From assembly GCF_002844395.1 (NCBI RefSeq), contig NZ_CP025197.1:1364001-1428000 (forward strand): DNA of 64,000 nt, given 5' to 3'. Below, one piece after another: positions 62,326 through 64,000 of this stretch. The notes beneath the pieces are model-generated. The model was not told where the DNA came from. It searched no databases and saw only the letters and a program-made list of their open reading frames with translations. The DNA comes from Acetivibrio saccincola (lineage in GTDB: Bacteria > Bacillota > Clostridia > Acetivibrionales > Acetivibrionaceae). Each line of letters opens with the position of its first letter. Position 1 is the stretch's first letter. A program made the position numbers and the translations under genes.

Positions 62326-64000
62326 TTATTTATTTTTGTGACCATTTAATGCCTTTTTTCTAAGCCTTATATTTTTAGGTGTAACCTCCACCAGCTCATC
62401 ATCTGCAATAAACTCCAAAGCTTGTTCTAAGCTTAGGATAGTTGGAGGCGAAAGCCTCAAAGCTTCATCAGAGCCGGCAGCCCTTATATTTGTCACATGT
62501 TTTTTCTTGCATACATTTATTAATATATCTTCTTGTTTTGCATTTTCACCAACAATCATGCCTTTATATACTCTAGTGCCGGGTTCTATAAATAAAGTAC
62601 CCCTTTCCTGGGCGTTATAAAGCCCGTAAACAGAGGTTTCCCCCTCTTCCCAGGCAATCATGGAGCCTCTCCGCCTAATGGTCAGATCACCTTTATAGGA
62701 CTCATATCCATAAAATACATGATTCATTATACCATTTCCTTTTGTGTCAGTCAAAAGTTCTGATCTGTAGCCAATAAGGCATCTTGCGGGGATTTTAAAT
62801 TCCAGCCGCATGTATCCTTGGGCGGAAGAAGCCATATTAATAAGCTCGGATTTTCGCATTCCCAATTTCTCCATTACCACTCCCATATAATCTTCCGGTA
62901 CATCTACTATTAAATATTCCACAGGTTCGCATTTAACCCCGTCTATTTCCTTATAAACCACAGTGGGTTTGGAAATTTGAAATTCATATCCTTCCCTTCT
63001 CATTGTTTCAATTAAAATGGAAAGATGCAGTTCTCCTCTTCCATACACTTTAAATGAGTCAGGGGAATCTGTTTCTTCAACTCTCAGACTTACATTTGTT
63101 TCAAGTTCTTTAAAAAGCCTGTCCCTTAAATGGCGTGATGTTACATATGTTCCTTCCTGGCCTGCAAAGGGACTGTCATTTACACTAAAGGTCATGGATA
63201 TTGTAGGCTCATCAATGTCAACAAAGGGCAGTGGCTCTATTTTTTCTAAATCACAAATTGTTTCACCTATATTTACATCTTCTATACCTGATATTGCAAC
63301 AATTTCCCCTAAAGAGGCAGAAGTAATCCCGATTCTCTTAAGACCTTCAAATGTGTAGAGATTGCTGATTTTTACCTCATCCACAGAGCCGTCTTTTCTG
63401 CAAAGTGCAGCAGTCTGGCCTGCTTTTATTGTGCCCCTTTCAATTCTCCCAATGGCAATTCTTCCAATATAGTCATTATAGTCTATACTGGACACCAAAA
63501 ATTGCAAAGGCTCCTCCAAAGAACCTGTTGGTTTTGGAATGGTATTTATTATAGTTTCAAATAAAGGTTTTAAGTTTGAAGTCTTTTCATTTAAATCCAA
63601 AGTTGCATACCCTTCTCTTGCTGAAGCGTATACAACGGGAAAATCCAGCTGCTCATCATCAGCCCCAAGTTCTATAAAAAGTTCCAATACTTCACCCAGC
63701 ACTTCCTGAGGTCTTGCATCAGGTCTGTCTATTTTATTTACCACCACTATTGGTTTTAAATTTAAACCCAGTGCCTTTGTTAAGACAAACCTGGTTTGGG
63801 GCATGGTGCCTTCAAAAGAGTCCACTAAAAGCAGCACACCGTCTACCATTTTTAAAACACGTTCAACTTCACCGCCAAAGTCAGCGTGTCCAGGGGTGTC
63901 CACTATATTTATCTTGACCCCGTTATAGTGGACGGCGGTGTTTTTAGAGAGGATTGTAATTCCTCTTTCCCTTTCAAGGTCGCCGGAATCCATAACCCTG
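62326..64000 (-). CDS. typA: Translational GTPase TypA/BipA (N terminus outside window)
   Basis: The frame is open to the window end. From MDSGDLERERGITI on, G2 and G3 (DTPGHADFGGEVERVL), G4 (VNKID), the EF-G-like domains and the TypA-specific C terminus (CKKKHVTNIRAAGSDEALRL) are seen. Missing are the first 40 or so residues with the P-loop. A ribosome-binding GTPase for stress and assembly. Confidence 0.96.
   Translation of the reverse strand, partial: RVMDSGDLERERGITILSKNTAVHYNGVKINIVDTPGHADFGGEVERVLKMVDGVLLLVDSFEGTMPQTRFVLTKALGLNLKPIVVVNKIDRPDARPQEVLGEVLELFIELGADDEQLDFPVVYASAREGYATLDLNEKTSNLKPLFETIINTIPKPTGSLEEPLQFLVSSIDYNDYIGRIAIGRIERGTIKAGQTAALCRKDGSVDEVKISNLYTFEGLKRIGITSASLGEIVAISGIEDVNIGETICDLEKIEPLPFVDIDEPTISMTFSVNDSPFAGQEGTYVTSRHLRDRLFKELETNVSLRVEETDSPDSFKVYGRGELHLSILIETMRREGYEFQISKPTVVYKEIDGVKCEPVEYLIVDVPEDYMGVVMEKLGMRKSELINMASSAQGYMRLEFKIPARCLIGYRSELLTDTKGNGIMNHVFYGYESYKGDLTIRRRGSMIAWEEGETSVYGLYNAQERGTLFIEPGTRVYKGMIVGENAKQEDILINVCKKKHVTNIRAAGSDEALRLSPPTILSLEQALEFIADDELVEVTPKNIRLRKKALNGHKNK

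Noticed and set aside
62326-64000. TypA as a truncated gene
   Set aside because: The frame is open to the window end and only the N-terminal residues are missing, so the cut is by the window.

Overview
The window looks like a piece of chromosome from an anaerobic, spore-forming, low-GC clostridium of the cellulosome-bearing type (Acetivibrio / Hungateiclostridium-like). The support is SigK, a SpoVD-type penicillin-binding protein, a GerMN-domain lipoprotein, four S-layer (SLH) or copper-amine-oxidase-type surface proteins, and one protein that combines a cohesin domain with three SLH repeats. Genus-level naming is inference. No rRNA, tRNA or CRISPR array was seen.

Layout. 1-9030: two near-identical ISLre2-type insertion sequences in the same orientation (the first cut by the window start) bracket a transglutaminase-like surface protein, a PgeF/YfiH laccase-domain protein and an orphan peptide-binding lipoprotein. 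9031-12120: a HIT hydrolase and a large SLH protein with a proline/threonine repeat. 12200-23240: an extracellular polysaccharide module (CpsB-type phosphatase, an acidic membrane-anchored protein, Wzz/tyrosine autokinase, CapD/EpsC-like dehydratase, a beta-propeller/helical-repeat protein, WecB, UDP-sugar epimerase, UDP-glucose dehydrogenase). 23241-24285: a frameshifted small gene and two tandem structured-RNA-like elements, each preceded by promoter-like sequence. 24286-26684: PAP2 phosphatase and a divergent long-chain acyl-CoA ligase.

27134-35743 is the most unusual part. It holds a frameshifted surface protein, a 36-residue peptide gene with a perfect Shine-Dalgarno and its own terminator, then an SLH protein, an HPr-kinase-like protein, a PqqD-like recognition protein, an S26 peptidase, an ABC exporter, a nucleotidyltransferase and a VanZ protein. 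It reads as a peptide-modification (RiPP-like) cluster without a radical SAM enzyme, lasso cyclase or lanthionine synthetase.

35896-44649 is purine synthesis: guaA, then purE-purF-purM-purN-purH-purD. The PurE-like protein lacks every catalytic motif of its family, purC is not in the operon, and the operon leader carries a short ORF lying over an intrinsic terminator. 44677-49877: ROK glucokinase, nadD, yqeK, rsfS, leuS. 50073-56356: DacF-type carboxypeptidase, ComEA, GerMN lipoprotein, a small membrane protein, an aldo/keto reductase split by one amber codon, the cohesin-SLH protein and a small lipoprotein. 56535-64000, all on the minus strand: sigK, a class B PBP, a U32-family protein, an O-methyltransferase, MltG and TypA (cut by the window end).

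Two themes cross the window. Many gene junctions carry degenerate short tandem repeats, and in one case (the ABC exporter) similar repeat sequence appears to have become coding. Several genes are interrupted by a single lesion (two A-run frameshifts, one amber codon, one missing codon in a Rossmann motif), which may be real decay, recoding or assembly error.
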